A stretch of 13,765 nt of DNA from JAKLFA01 sp038222225 (GTDB taxonomy: Bacteria > Omnitrophota > Gorgyraeia > Zapsychrales > JANLHA01): the NCBI GenBank assembly GCA_038222225.1, contig JBBRHV010000059.1, positions 1 to 13,765 on the forward strand. The letters run 5' to 3'. Made by a program: the position numbers and the translations under genes. The notes under the pieces were generated by a model. It was given only the letters and a program-made list of their open reading frames with translations, had not been told where the DNA came from and ran no database searches. Shown in pieces: positions 6,343-13,744 of the stretch. Numbering within the stretch: the stretch's first letter is position 1; every line of letters begins with the position of its first letter.

Positions 6343-8175
6343 ATGGTGAGAGAAGGACTGATGAACACAGAGGAATGCATAAAACCCGCTCAGAATGAAT
6401 CATACGTGATCCCGGCCGGGTATCACTGTAATAACCGCTGTCTGTTTTGTTATAACCTGGCTGGCGAGGCGATCCGTCCGCAATTGAGTCTGGATCAGAT
6501 GAAGGCTCAGATGCAGGAGGCTATTGATCAGGGATATGATACGGTCGAACTGTTCGGCGGGGAGTGCACGATTGAGCCGTATTTTTTTGAGTTGCTGGAA
6601 ACGGCCAAACAGCTGAAGGTGAAGGTCCGGCTGACAACAAACGGCCAAATGTTCTCGGATAAGGATTTTGTCGAGCGCTTGCGAGGCTATGATATTCATG
6701 CCTGCCAGTTTTCCTTTCACTCCCACGAAGAGCCGCTGCATGATTATTTAACGCAGTCGGAAGGCGGCTATCAGAGAACCGTGAGGGGGATCTTAAATTT
6801 CAAAAAATGTTTTCCGAAGGTTCACTTGGTCAGTTACACGGTGATCACGCGGCATAATTATAAACAGCTGTATAAGATCGCGCATTATCTTCAAAAATTG
6901 TTTGGCGTCCATGAGGCGTTTTTCTCTTTTTTGATGCGGCCCGCTGAAGACGGGCAATTTGCGGACCTGTCTGTTTCCTATGAGAGTGTTCGGCCCTATT
7001 TAAGAAAGGCGTTTTCCTATTTATTGCAGCAGGGCATTCAGGCGCGCTTTAATAAAGGGCCGGTCTGCGTTCTTCCGGAGTATCATGCGTCTTATCAGGG
7101 TGAACAGCGGCGGGGGGAGCATTCCGGTTACTGCAAGCCTCCGGTTTGTGGGAGCTGTCCGCATGACGGCCTGTGCGTCGGATTTGTCGAGGAGTATCAG
7201 GAGCAATTCGGTTTTGCGGGATTGAATTTGGGAGGGCTCACGCAGGAGAGGCTGCCGTGTTTCTTCGCGGGGTTGGATATGAACGCGTTTGAAGAACTTC
7301 ATCAATCGATCACGTTTGACGGCGGAAATAATATGGTCTTTCATGCGGAACAGGATGCCGGCAGTCTGCGCGATGTGTGCCAAAAGGCGAATATTCCGTT
7401 GTGTTCTATCCATAAAACCGGTGAGCTTATGGATGTGTGGAATGATTTCAATTTCACGCCGGAAGCGGTCCGGCAATTCTTGGCAGAAAAGAGAGCCGTG
7501 TCGTATGACGATCTGCTCCAATCGGTCTGCCGGCAGCTGCGGCAGGATTTTCACCCGGAGGTGAGGGAAGAGAATGTCTTTTTGACGGCGGGGTCACGGC
7601 CGGCATTGTATAGCCTGTTTTTAATGTTCTTGAAATGGAATGACAAGGTCGTTCTCCGGAAGAACATGTGGGACGGTTACCGCTATGGGGCGGAGTTGGC
7701 CGGAGGCAAGGTGCTAGAGGTGGATTCTTATGATGAAATTTTGCGAGCGTCTCATTCTGACATAAGATTGATCGTGGTCAATAATCCCCAATTGCCGTCT
7801 TTGCGTGCTCGCCTGGAAGAAAAAGACCTGAGGAGTTTGATCGGGTTCTGCAATGATCAGGGCGCTTATCTTGTGGTGGATGAGATCGGAAACCGTTTAT
7901 CGCCAGAGCCGTTCTCGGTTTTGTCCATGTGCGATCTTGCCAAAGACAATATTATTGTCACGCAATCGTTCTCAAAGAATTATTTTCTTTCGCAGTATCG
8001 CGCCGGCTATGTGATCGCCCGGCCCGGCATGATTGAGAATCTCAAGCGGCTGATCGAATTCAGTCAGTATCAGATATCTCCGGTCGCCATCAGCGCGGCC
8101 TATGCGGTTTTGAACTCGTCACAGGAATGGCAGCGGGAACGGGCAGCGGTTGCCTACGAGAGAGGGTTTCTTTAG
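6343..8175 (+). CDS. Radical SAM - fold type I (PLP) aminotransferase fusion, C-terminally short
   Basis: ATG at 6343 has GGAGAG (6329-6334) at an 8-nt spacer; ATG 6361, with AGAAGG before it, is an alternative. Residues 20-300 are a radical SAM unit: CNNRCLFC (C29, C33, C36), FGGEC (71-75), FHSH (125-128), GPVC (C242) and YCKPPVCGSCPHDGLC (C264, C269, C272, C278). Residues about 330-610 resemble class I/II aminotransferases: FLTAGSRPALYSL (413-425), VVNNP (478-482), VVDEIG (Asp513, expected to contact the PLP pyridine nitrogen) and QSFSKN (Lys545, expected Schiff-base lysine) with Arg553. The frame stops after YERGFL, where most relatives continue for about 90-100 residues into the small domain with the substrate-carboxylate Arg. 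The domain thus looks truncated, shifted at 8170-8175, or specialised. The fusion suggests radical chemistry and PLP chemistry on one substrate; the reaction is unknown. Confidence 0.8.
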   Translation: MVREGLMNTEECIKPAQNESYVIPAGYHCNNRCLFCYNLAGEAIRPQLSLDQMKAQMQEAIDQGYDTVELFGGECTIEPYFFELLETAKQLKVKVRLTTNGQMFSDKDFVERLRGYDIHACQFSFHSHEEPLHDYLTQSEGGYQRTVRGILNFKKCFPKVHLVSYTVITRHNYKQLYKIAHYLQKLFGVHEAFFSFLMRPAEDGQFADLSVSYESVRPYLRKAFSYLLQQGIQARFNKGPVCVLPEYHASYQGEQRRGEHSGYCKPPVCGSCPHDGLCVGFVEEYQEQFGFAGLNLGGLTQERLPCFFAGLDMNAFEELHQSITFDGGNNMVFHAEQDAGSLRDVCQKANIPLCSIHKTGELMDVWNDFNFTPEAVRQFLAEKRAVSYDDLLQSVCRQLRQDFHPEVREENVFLTAGSRPALYSLFLMFLKWNDKVVLRKNMWDGYRYGAELAGGKVLEVDSYDEILRASHSDIRLIVVNNPQLPSLRARLEEKDLRSLIGFCNDQGAYLVVDEIGNRLSPEPFSVLSMCDLAKDNIIVTQSFSKNYFLSQYRAGYVIARPGMIENLKRLIEFSQYQISPVAISAAYAVLNSSQEWQRERAAVAYERGFL

Positions 8176-8176
8176 G
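8161..8176 (+). promoter_or_regulatory. Possible +1 frameshift context (CTT TAG after purine-rich GGG)
   Basis: At the end of the fusion gene the codons read AGA GGG TTT CTT TAG G. The E. coli prfB (RF2) +1 site reads AGG GGG TAT CTT TGA C, so the order (purine-rich SD-like block, 3-nt spacer, CTT, stop) and spacing agree, with UAG in place of UGA. A +1 slip would join the aminotransferase to the downstream radical SAM frame, which is open from 8114, giving about 1009 residues. UAG is read by RF1, for which no such autoregulation is known, and the downstream gene has its own possible starts. This is a candidate only; a sequencing indel or plain stop is likelier. Confidence 0.15.
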
Positions 8177-8242
8177 AACATTTGTTCGGCCCTTGGTGGG
8201 GCTGACGGGAATGAAGATATGGTTTTTCAGGAAAAAATAGCC

Positions 8243-9373
8243 ATGGATCAGCATAAACTCAAAGTCAAAGATGATGCGGCCCGGCAAAAGCGGCACTGGG
8301 TGCGTTTGACCAATGCCTGCAATCAAAAGTGTATTTTTTGTCATGACCGGCAGCGGCATCGGGGAGAGAGCCTTCTTTTTGCGGATGTTGTGAAAGACCT
8401 AAAAAGCGGCAGGGAGCGGGGATGCTTCCGGGTCGTTCTTTCCGGGGGGGAGCCGACGCTGCACCCAGGCCTGGTTCGAATTATCAAGAAGGCAAAGGCG
8501 TTGGGATATCGCCACGTCCAGCTTGTCAGCAATGGCCGCATGTTTTTTTATGAGGACTTTGTTCAGGAGCTGAAGCAGGCCGGTTTGGATGAGGTGACAC
8601 TGTCTTTGCACAGCCATCTGGAAAAATCTTTTGAGAAAATTTCCGGGGTGAAGGGAAGCTATCATCAGGCAATGAAGGGTTTGTTTCATGTTTTGAAACA
8701 CAATTTTATCGTCAGCGTGGATATTGTAATTAATAAGATCAATTATCAGACCCTGGATGAGACCCTGAAATTTTTTATGGCGCTGGGGGTCAGTGAATTT
8801 GATTTACTGCATTTGATTCCGTTTGGTGATGCGTGGAAACATCGGGAAGAAATGTATTATTCGCTTGCGGACGCAAAAAGCTATTTGGATAAGGCCTTTG
8901 AACTTTCCCGCAAAGAACATGTCTATGTCTGGACAAACCGTTTGCCCGCCATGTGCCTGGAAGGATATGAAGAGTTGATCCAGAATCCTTGCAAGATGGC
9001 AGATGAAATCCGGGGAATGGAACGTGACCTGAGGGTGTTTATTGAGACGGGAGGCCGGCTGAGCTGTTTCGGGGACCGGTGTCCGTATTGTTTTATGCAG
9101 GGATTCTGTCAGGATCTTGCTGAATTGAGAGAGCGTAAGACTCTTTTTGCCAGGACCCCTGCTTTGTGTTTAAAGCGGAAAGCCCCGGCCGAAAAGCGGC
9201 GGTACACGTTCCGTAAAAATATGGATCTTTATAAATTTTTAGAATTTTTTATCGAACACCGATATTTTGTTAAGAGCTTCCGGTGCGTTGATTGTAAGGT
9301 GGACCGCCAATGCGGTGGCGCTCAAATTGATGAGGTGCGGACTCAGGGGTTTAAAATCCTTAAGCCCTTATAG
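8243..9373 (+). CDS. Radical SAM protein with two C-terminal Cys motifs
   Basis: The start is placed at ATG 8243 (AGGA at 8229-8232, 10-nt spacer); ATG 8219, eight codons earlier, is also possible, and the frame is open from 8114. The product is 376 residues. The cluster motif is CNQKCIFC (C26, C30, C33), then VLSGGEPTLHP (canonical GGEP at 68-71) and LHSH (122-125). C238, in LPAMC, matches the Pro-proximal Cys of the paralogues. The first C-terminal motif is DRCPYCFMQGFC (C280, C283, C289, preceded by C275). A further extension carries a second, RCVDCKVDRQCGG (C348, C351, C357), ending in TQGFKILKPL. This makes it longer than its roughly 300-residue paralogues and able in principle to hold a second auxiliary cluster. 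It may be translated apart from, or by frameshift with, the preceding fusion gene. Confidence 0.83.
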   Translation: MDQHKLKVKDDAARQKRHWVRLTNACNQKCIFCHDRQRHRGESLLFADVVKDLKSGRERGCFRVVLSGGEPTLHPGLVRIIKKAKALGYRHVQLVSNGRMFFYEDFVQELKQAGLDEVTLSLHSHLEKSFEKISGVKGSYHQAMKGLFHVLKHNFIVSVDIVINKINYQTLDETLKFFMALGVSEFDLLHLIPFGDAWKHREEMYYSLADAKSYLDKAFELSRKEHVYVWTNRLPAMCLEGYEELIQNPCKMADEIRGMERDLRVFIETGGRLSCFGDRCPYCFMQGFCQDLAELRERKTLFARTPALCLKRKAPAEKRRYTFRKNMDLYKFLEFFIEHRYFVKSFRCVDCKVDRQCGGAQIDEVRTQGFKILKPL

Positions 9374-9384
9374 CAAGGACAGAC

Positions 9385-10320
9385 ATGGCAGAAATCAGTT
9401 ATATACAGGTGACGCGTGACTGCAATTTAAATTGCATCATATGCTCCAATCCGCCGACCGGTTGCCGGCTTGAATTTGATCAGGCCAAAAAAGAGGTGGA
9501 GGCCCTTGTGAAACGAAAGTGCGACGGGGTGATCCTGACCGGCGGAGAGCCGACGCTTTATCCTCAGCTGCCGGACCTGATCCGATATTGTCTTGCTCAG
9601 GGTGTTTTTCCCCGAATCATCACCAATGGGCAGAAGATCGCGGATATGGAATATCTCAAACTTTTAAAAGACGCCGGTCTGAGGCATCTTCACCTGTCGG
9701 TGTATTCCTGCCGTCCGGAGATCCAGGAAAAAATCACAAAGCATAAAGGTTCCTTTGACAATCTGGAGCGAAGCCTGAACAATTTGAATGTTTTGGGGGA
9801 CATTACCGTGAATGTTAATACGGTGATCAATGCCTACAATGCCGATCATCTTTCGAAAACCGTCCGGTGGCTGCTGGAGCATTATCCTTTTATTAACCAT
9901 TTTGTTTTTAATAACCTGGATCCGCTCATGAACCGGGCCGCGGAGAATCCGGATGTGATCCCCCGCTTGAATGATTTTGAGCTGGAATTGCATGAGGCCT
10001 TGAGCCTGCTGCAGAGAAACGGGAAAACGTTCCGCGTGGAGTCCGTCCCATTGTGCTACCTGACGGACTTTGAAGATGCCTCGACTGAAACGCGAAAGAT
10101 CGTCAAGCAAGAAAACCGGACGACGTATTTTCTGGACCAAAGGGGAGAGTTCTCGCAGGATCATTGGTATTATAAAAAGGGGGCCTGCTGTTCAATCTGT
10201 TCGCTCAACACGATCTGTGCCGGATTATATGCCATGGGGCAGGGGTTTGAGGAAAAGGAACTGTATCCAGTTTTTATTGATCCGGAAAATATTATAAAAA
10301 AAATCCAGGGTGAACTATGA
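9385..10320 (+). CDS. Radical SAM protein, divergent last member of array
   Basis: ATG 9385 has AAGGA (9375-9379) with a 5-nt spacer, 11 nt after the previous stop. The 311-residue product has CNLNCIIC (C13, C17, C20) and canonical LTGGEPTLYP (51-60). The HGH/HSH element of its paralogues is here VYSC. VPLCYL provides the Pro-proximal Cys, and GACCSICSLNTICAG the C-terminal Cys set (CCxxCx5C). The end (ELYPVFIDPENI, then a Lys-rich tail) lacks the GWDEFVPV motif, so this is a more distant member. The TGA overlaps the ATG of the prepilin peptidase gene (ATGA at 10317-10320), implying coupled translation. Substrate unknown. Confidence 0.84.
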   Translation: MAEISYIQVTRDCNLNCIICSNPPTGCRLEFDQAKKEVEALVKRKCDGVILTGGEPTLYPQLPDLIRYCLAQGVFPRIITNGQKIADMEYLKLLKDAGLRHLHLSVYSCRPEIQEKITKHKGSFDNLERSLNNLNVLGDITVNVNTVINAYNADHLSKTVRWLLEHYPFINHFVFNNLDPLMNRAAENPDVIPRLNDFELELHEALSLLQRNGKTFRVESVPLCYLTDFEDASTETRKIVKQENRTTYFLDQRGEFSQDHWYYKKGACCSICSLNTICAGLYAMGQGFEEKELYPVFIDPENIIKKIQGEL

Positions 10321-11291
10321 ACCTCGCAATATTCAACGGTCTACTGTTGCTCACAATGTTTTTGATGGGCATTTATGTTGTTAAGGAAGATCTGAGAGTG
10401 AAACGGATCCCCAACAAGCTCATCGGGCTTGCGCTGCTGGCAGGGGGCATTCTTTATGGGCTGGTTTTAATAACCGGAACAATTGAGAGCACGCACTTTT
10501 TTAAGGTCCTGCTGAATGCGGGAATCGCATTTCTGATCAGTTTTATCATTTGGAAGCTCAGGCTATGGCCGGCCGGCGACGCGAAACTGTTTATCGCGTT
10601 CTCGTTTTTAATGCCGTTCTATTTTTATTCACAGACGTATTTTAAATATTTTCCTTCGTTCGCTCTGCTGATCAATACATTCTGCGTGTATTTGTTTTTC
10701 ATCGCATCCAGATTTCTTTTTTGGCTAATCGATACTTCTTTCCGGCTGTATCAGCGGGGGCATTTTAAGCGAAAATTTCTTCTCCGGTATGTCCGGGAGA
10801 AAAGAAGAGTGCTTTGGGCGGCTTTGAGGAGCAGGGCTGTTTTAATAAATCTCTTCAGGAGAGTTCTCAGTAAGGTTTTTATGTTATCGGTCGTTGCGGT
10901 ATTTGTGACCCGGAGGAGTTTTCAATTCAAGGCGTTCTCGATATATTTCCTTGTGTTCTTATCGTTACGGATTTTATTAAAGGCATTTATCGATTCATCG
11001 ACCCGAAAGCGGATCCGGTCTTCTGAGGTCGGAGCCGGGATGAATTTATCGGAGGAGACACTCAAACAGCTGCGCAGTGACCGGGATTTTTTTAGAACGC
11101 TGGATGTTTTAAGGGCGGAAGGGCTGACGCTTCAGCAGGCCGGCTTCATCCGGGATCACCTGGCGGCAAAGGCGATCCCCGTGTGCTATGTGTATGATAC
11201 GATCCCGTTTTCTCCGTTCATTATTATCGGAGCAGTGGTAACGGTTCTTGCGAAAGGGTCAATGCTGCATTTGATACGCAGTATGATGTGA
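10317..11291 (+). CDS. Prepilin peptidase, A24 family, archaeal-type C-terminus
   Basis: A polytopic membrane protein of 324 residues. KEDLRVKRIPN (23-33; catalytic Asp25) and WPAGDAKLF (84-92; catalytic Asp88) are the paired Asp motifs of the GxGD aspartyl peptidases that cut type IV prepilin or pseudopilin leaders at the cytoplasmic membrane face. In the second motif the leading Gly of GxGD is Pro85. No N-terminal Cys-rich methyltransferase domain is present, unlike classical PilD. After a hydrophobic segment to about residue 137 comes a long basic stretch, another membrane stretch (185-222), a soluble LRAEGLTLQQAGFI segment and a final YDTIPFSPFIIIGAVVT helix; this layout recalls archaeal A24 enzymes, where a GLT-helix and PF.PFI element lie near the end. 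No pilin gene is in view. The ATGA overlap with the preceding radical SAM gene suggests co-translation. Confidence 0.75.
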   Translation: MNLAIFNGLLLLTMFLMGIYVVKEDLRVKRIPNKLIGLALLAGGILYGLVLITGTIESTHFFKVLLNAGIAFLISFIIWKLRLWPAGDAKLFIAFSFLMPFYFYSQTYFKYFPSFALLINTFCVYLFFIASRFLFWLIDTSFRLYQRGHFKRKFLLRYVREKRRVLWAALRSRAVLINLFRRVLSKVFMLSVVAVFVTRRSFQFKAFSIYFLVFLSLRILLKAFIDSSTRKRIRSSEVGAGMNLSEETLKQLRSDRDFFRTLDVLRAEGLTLQQAGFIRDHLAAKAIPVCYVYDTIPFSPFIIIGAVVTVLAKGSMLHLIRSMM

Positions 11292-11331
11292 CGCGCCAAA
11301 GGCGGGGGATCAGGATTTAACCAGGATTGGA

Positions 11332-12753
11332 ATGATGATGAGCGTGAAGCCATTAGACAAGGAATTGAAATTAAGGTCGCTATTCACGGATCTGGCCAAG
11401 AAAAAAGGTTTTGATAGCGCCATTTTCCATTCGGATATTTTTCAGTTTTTCGGTCTGCAGAAGACGTTGACCTTGGGGGATATTCAGAGTTCCTGGGGTG
11501 ATTATATTTCAAGCCGTCAAGATCCCAATGGGGCTATCTGTCTTTATGTGCATGTTCCATTCTGCCGGAAGAGATGCAGTTATTGCAATTTAAATCAATG
11601 GGTGTGTTCCGGCGACGGTCAGCTGGATGATTACACACGGCTTGTTATTGAAGAGATGCGGTCCTTTCGGGAGATTTTTAAGGGTGTCAGATTCGGGATG
11701 CTGCATTTTGGGGGAGGGACGCCCAGCATATTGACCGAAAAGCAGCTCACCGGTATTTTTGAGGAGATCGATAAAAATTTTTCGTTTACGGATGATGCTG
11801 TGCGGAATTTTGAATGGAACCCTTATGATTGTTCACTCGACAAGCTGAAGGTTCTTTCGGATTTCGAGATTAACCGGGTGTCCTTCGGCGTTCAGTCGTC
11901 AGACAAAGAGGTTCTTCAATATACGAATCGGGGTTATCAGAATGATGATATGGTGCGCAGGGCTGTTAACGATGTTCGAACCTTTCCCGGTTTGGACCGG
12001 ATCACGGCGGATCTTTTGATCGGTCTGTGGAATGATACTCCGCAAACCGTTTTGGAGAGTTTCATTAAACTGGCCGAGTTAAAAATCGATCTGATCAGCA
12101 TTTACCCCTTGATCGCAACGCCGTATTACCTGAAAATCTATTATCAGAACCGTAAGGATTTGTTTGATCAGAGCCTGGCGCAAAAGCTTCGAGAGTTTGA
12201 AGCCTTGGTCATTCCGGTGGCCCAACGCTATAATTATGGTTTTATTCCCATGGAGCATTCGGCGCCGGACACAGCCTGCTGGAATTTCGGGTTTATTCGA
12301 AACCGGGCGTCCAATCAGACGGAGGCCGGCTATGTTGATGATGCCCCCGGGAGCTGTCTCGGTTTGGGCGCGGGTTCGTGGTCGGTCATTAGGGATCGTC
12401 TGTATTATCGAAACGGCAGTTCTTCCTCGTTCTCTAAATACCAGCAGGATCTGACGGGGCGGTATGAGGGAGTTCTTTTGCAAGATCAATGGGATAAGAT
12501 TTTTTATGTCATCACGGTTCTGGGAGAGCGGAATCGATTATCACGGGCTCGTTACACGACAGCGTTCGGCAGTGATGTTCTCGAGGATTTTAAGGAGCCG
12601 ATCGCGAAGCTTGAGAAGCTGAAGGCCGCGTCGGTCCGGGGCAATACCATTCTTTTAACGGCAAAGACACACGAGGAGAAGTTCGCTTATCTGCTTTTTT
12701 TTCTGGAGGATCGCATGATCTTCGATGAAACGGACAAGCTTCTCTCAAAGTAG
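11332..12753 (+). CDS. HemN/HemW-like radical SAM protein, copy A
   Basis: Three in-frame ATGs (11332, 11335, 11338) follow AGGA at 11323-11326; the paralogue's start aligns best with 11338. The product is up to 473 residues. An N-terminal region of about 65 residues starting KPLDKELKLR precedes the HemN-type motif YVHVPFCRKRCSYC (C78, C82, C85). The fourth Cys of true HemN (CxxxCxxCxC) is absent. LHFGGGTPSIL (125-133), EWNP, INRVSFGVQS (180-189) and DLLIGLWNDTP (227-237) follow the family order, though the usual GLP is GLW. GLGAGSWS (344-351) matches the HemN/HemW GxGAGA segment. No haem genes lie nearby, so a coproporphyrinogen role is unlikely; HemW-like haem handling or a class C radical SAM methyltransferase (also HemN-like) are options. 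Confidence 0.82.
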   Translation: MMMSVKPLDKELKLRSLFTDLAKKKGFDSAIFHSDIFQFFGLQKTLTLGDIQSSWGDYISSRQDPNGAICLYVHVPFCRKRCSYCNLNQWVCSGDGQLDDYTRLVIEEMRSFREIFKGVRFGMLHFGGGTPSILTEKQLTGIFEEIDKNFSFTDDAVRNFEWNPYDCSLDKLKVLSDFEINRVSFGVQSSDKEVLQYTNRGYQNDDMVRRAVNDVRTFPGLDRITADLLIGLWNDTPQTVLESFIKLAELKIDLISIYPLIATPYYLKIYYQNRKDLFDQSLAQKLREFEALVIPVAQRYNYGFIPMEHSAPDTACWNFGFIRNRASNQTEAGYVDDAPGSCLGLGAGSWSVIRDRLYYRNGSSSSFSKYQQDLTGRYEGVLLQDQWDKIFYVITVLGERNRLSRARYTTAFGSDVLEDFKEPIAKLEKLKAASVRGNTILLTAKTHEEKFAYLLFFLEDRMIFDETDKLLSK

Positions 12754-12766
12754 CGAAGGGTATTTT

Positions 12767-13744
12767 ATGACACATTCGAAGCCTTTGGATAAAGAAATCA
12801 AATTGCGGAAGCTGTTCACGGATATGGCCAAAAAGAACGGTTCCGGGGAGGCGGTGTTTTATTCCGACCTTTTCCATTTTTTTGATATTAAGAAAACATT
12901 TGATTTGGACACCGTAAAGAATCTCTGGGGGGATCACCTGGCTCAAACGCGGCATCTTGAGCAGGATCGATGCCTGCATGTTGATATCCCGTTCTGCCGG
13001 CAGCGCTGTGAGTATTGCGGTATCTCGAAATGGATCGACCGGCATAAAGCGGAGCTGGAGCATTATTTAAAATTCGTCACCCGGGAAATGCGGTCCTTTC
13101 GGGATGTCTTTGAAGGCGTTCCATTTCAAGTTCTGCATTTTGGGGGAGGATCGTCTGACATCCTAACTGAGAGCGACCTCCGGACGTTATTCACGGACAT
13201 TCATTACAATTTCACGTTTACGGAAAACGCACTTAAGACCTTTGAGTGCAATCCGAGCGATTTTTCCTATCAGAAAGTGGCGGCGCTGGCGGATTTTGGC
13301 ATCAACCGGGTCTCGTTCGGAGTTCAGTCGTTAGATACGCAAGTGCTGCAGCATGCTAATCGGGCCTATCAAAATGATGAAAAAATAAAACAGTCGATTG
13401 AGGATTCCCGCAAGCTATTAAATTTGGAAAGTGTCAGCACCGATCTGATGATCGGGTTGTGGAATGATACGCCGCAAACCGTTCTGGAAAGTTTTATAAA
13501 ACTAGCGGATCTGAATGTGGATTCCATTCTGATTTACCCATTGGTTCCGACGCTGTATTATCTGAAAACCTATTTTCAGAACGACAAGGAGCTGTTTGAC
13601 CGGACACTGGCGGAAAAGCTCCGGAATTTTGAAGCGTTGATCGTGCCGGTGGCCGAACAGTACGGGTATGGCTTTGTTCCGCTGGAGCATTCCACTCCGG
13701 AGGCGGCGTCATGGGATTTTGTGCTGAAGAGGCATCTGCAGTGA
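12767..13744 (+). CDS. HemN/HemW-like radical SAM protein, copy B, 3' end broken
   Basis: Start ATG 12767 is set by GAAGGG (12755-12760, 6-nt spacer) and by alignment with copy A; the in-frame ATG at 12725 lies inside copy A. It has the same KPLDKEIKLR extension, VDIPFCRQRCEYC (C77, C81, C84), FGGGSSDIL where copy A has GGGTPSIL, INRVSFGVQS and IGLWNDTPQTVLES. By eye more than half of the aligned residues match copy A. It ends at ASWDFVLKRHLQ, about 150 residues short of copy A. The stop codon (13742-13744) lies in sequence that is the reverse complement of 13671-13696, so the true 3' end is probably not represented and the last few codons should not be trusted. Treat as partial, not as a naturally short protein. 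Confidence 0.78.
   Translation: MTHSKPLDKEIKLRKLFTDMAKKNGSGEAVFYSDLFHFFDIKKTFDLDTVKNLWGDHLAQTRHLEQDRCLHVDIPFCRQRCEYCGISKWIDRHKAELEHYLKFVTREMRSFRDVFEGVPFQVLHFGGGSSDILTESDLRTLFTDIHYNFTFTENALKTFECNPSDFSYQKVAALADFGINRVSFGVQSLDTQVLQHANRAYQNDEKIKQSIEDSRKLLNLESVSTDLMIGLWNDTPQTVLESFIKLADLNVDSILIYPLVPTLYYLKTYFQNDKELFDRTLAEKLRNFEALIVPVAEQYGYGFVPLEHSTPEAASWDFVLKRHLQ

Noticed and set aside
8114..8242. Start of the 8243 gene at TTG 8150 or earlier
   Set aside because: This would overlap the aminotransferase frame and lacks a ribosome binding site; it matters only if the frameshift idea is right.
9664..10164. 166-codon open frame on the minus strand
   Set aside because: It lies wholly inside a well-supported radical SAM gene and its translation shows no recognisable domain; the same applies to the other minus-strand frames, such as 3872-4369 and 7021-7554.
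11294..11305. Small CGCC-AAA-GGCG hairpin after the prepilin peptidase gene
   Set aside because: A 4-bp stem without a following T-run is too weak to call a terminator.
11332..12753. True oxygen-independent coproporphyrinogen III oxidase (HemN)
   Set aside because: The fourth Cys of the CxxxCxxCxC motif is absent and no tetrapyrrole gene is nearby; only family resemblance is claimed.
12725..12766. Longer N-terminus for HemN-like copy B
   Set aside because: It overlaps the end of copy A, while ATG 12767 has a good ribosome binding site and aligns with copy A's start.
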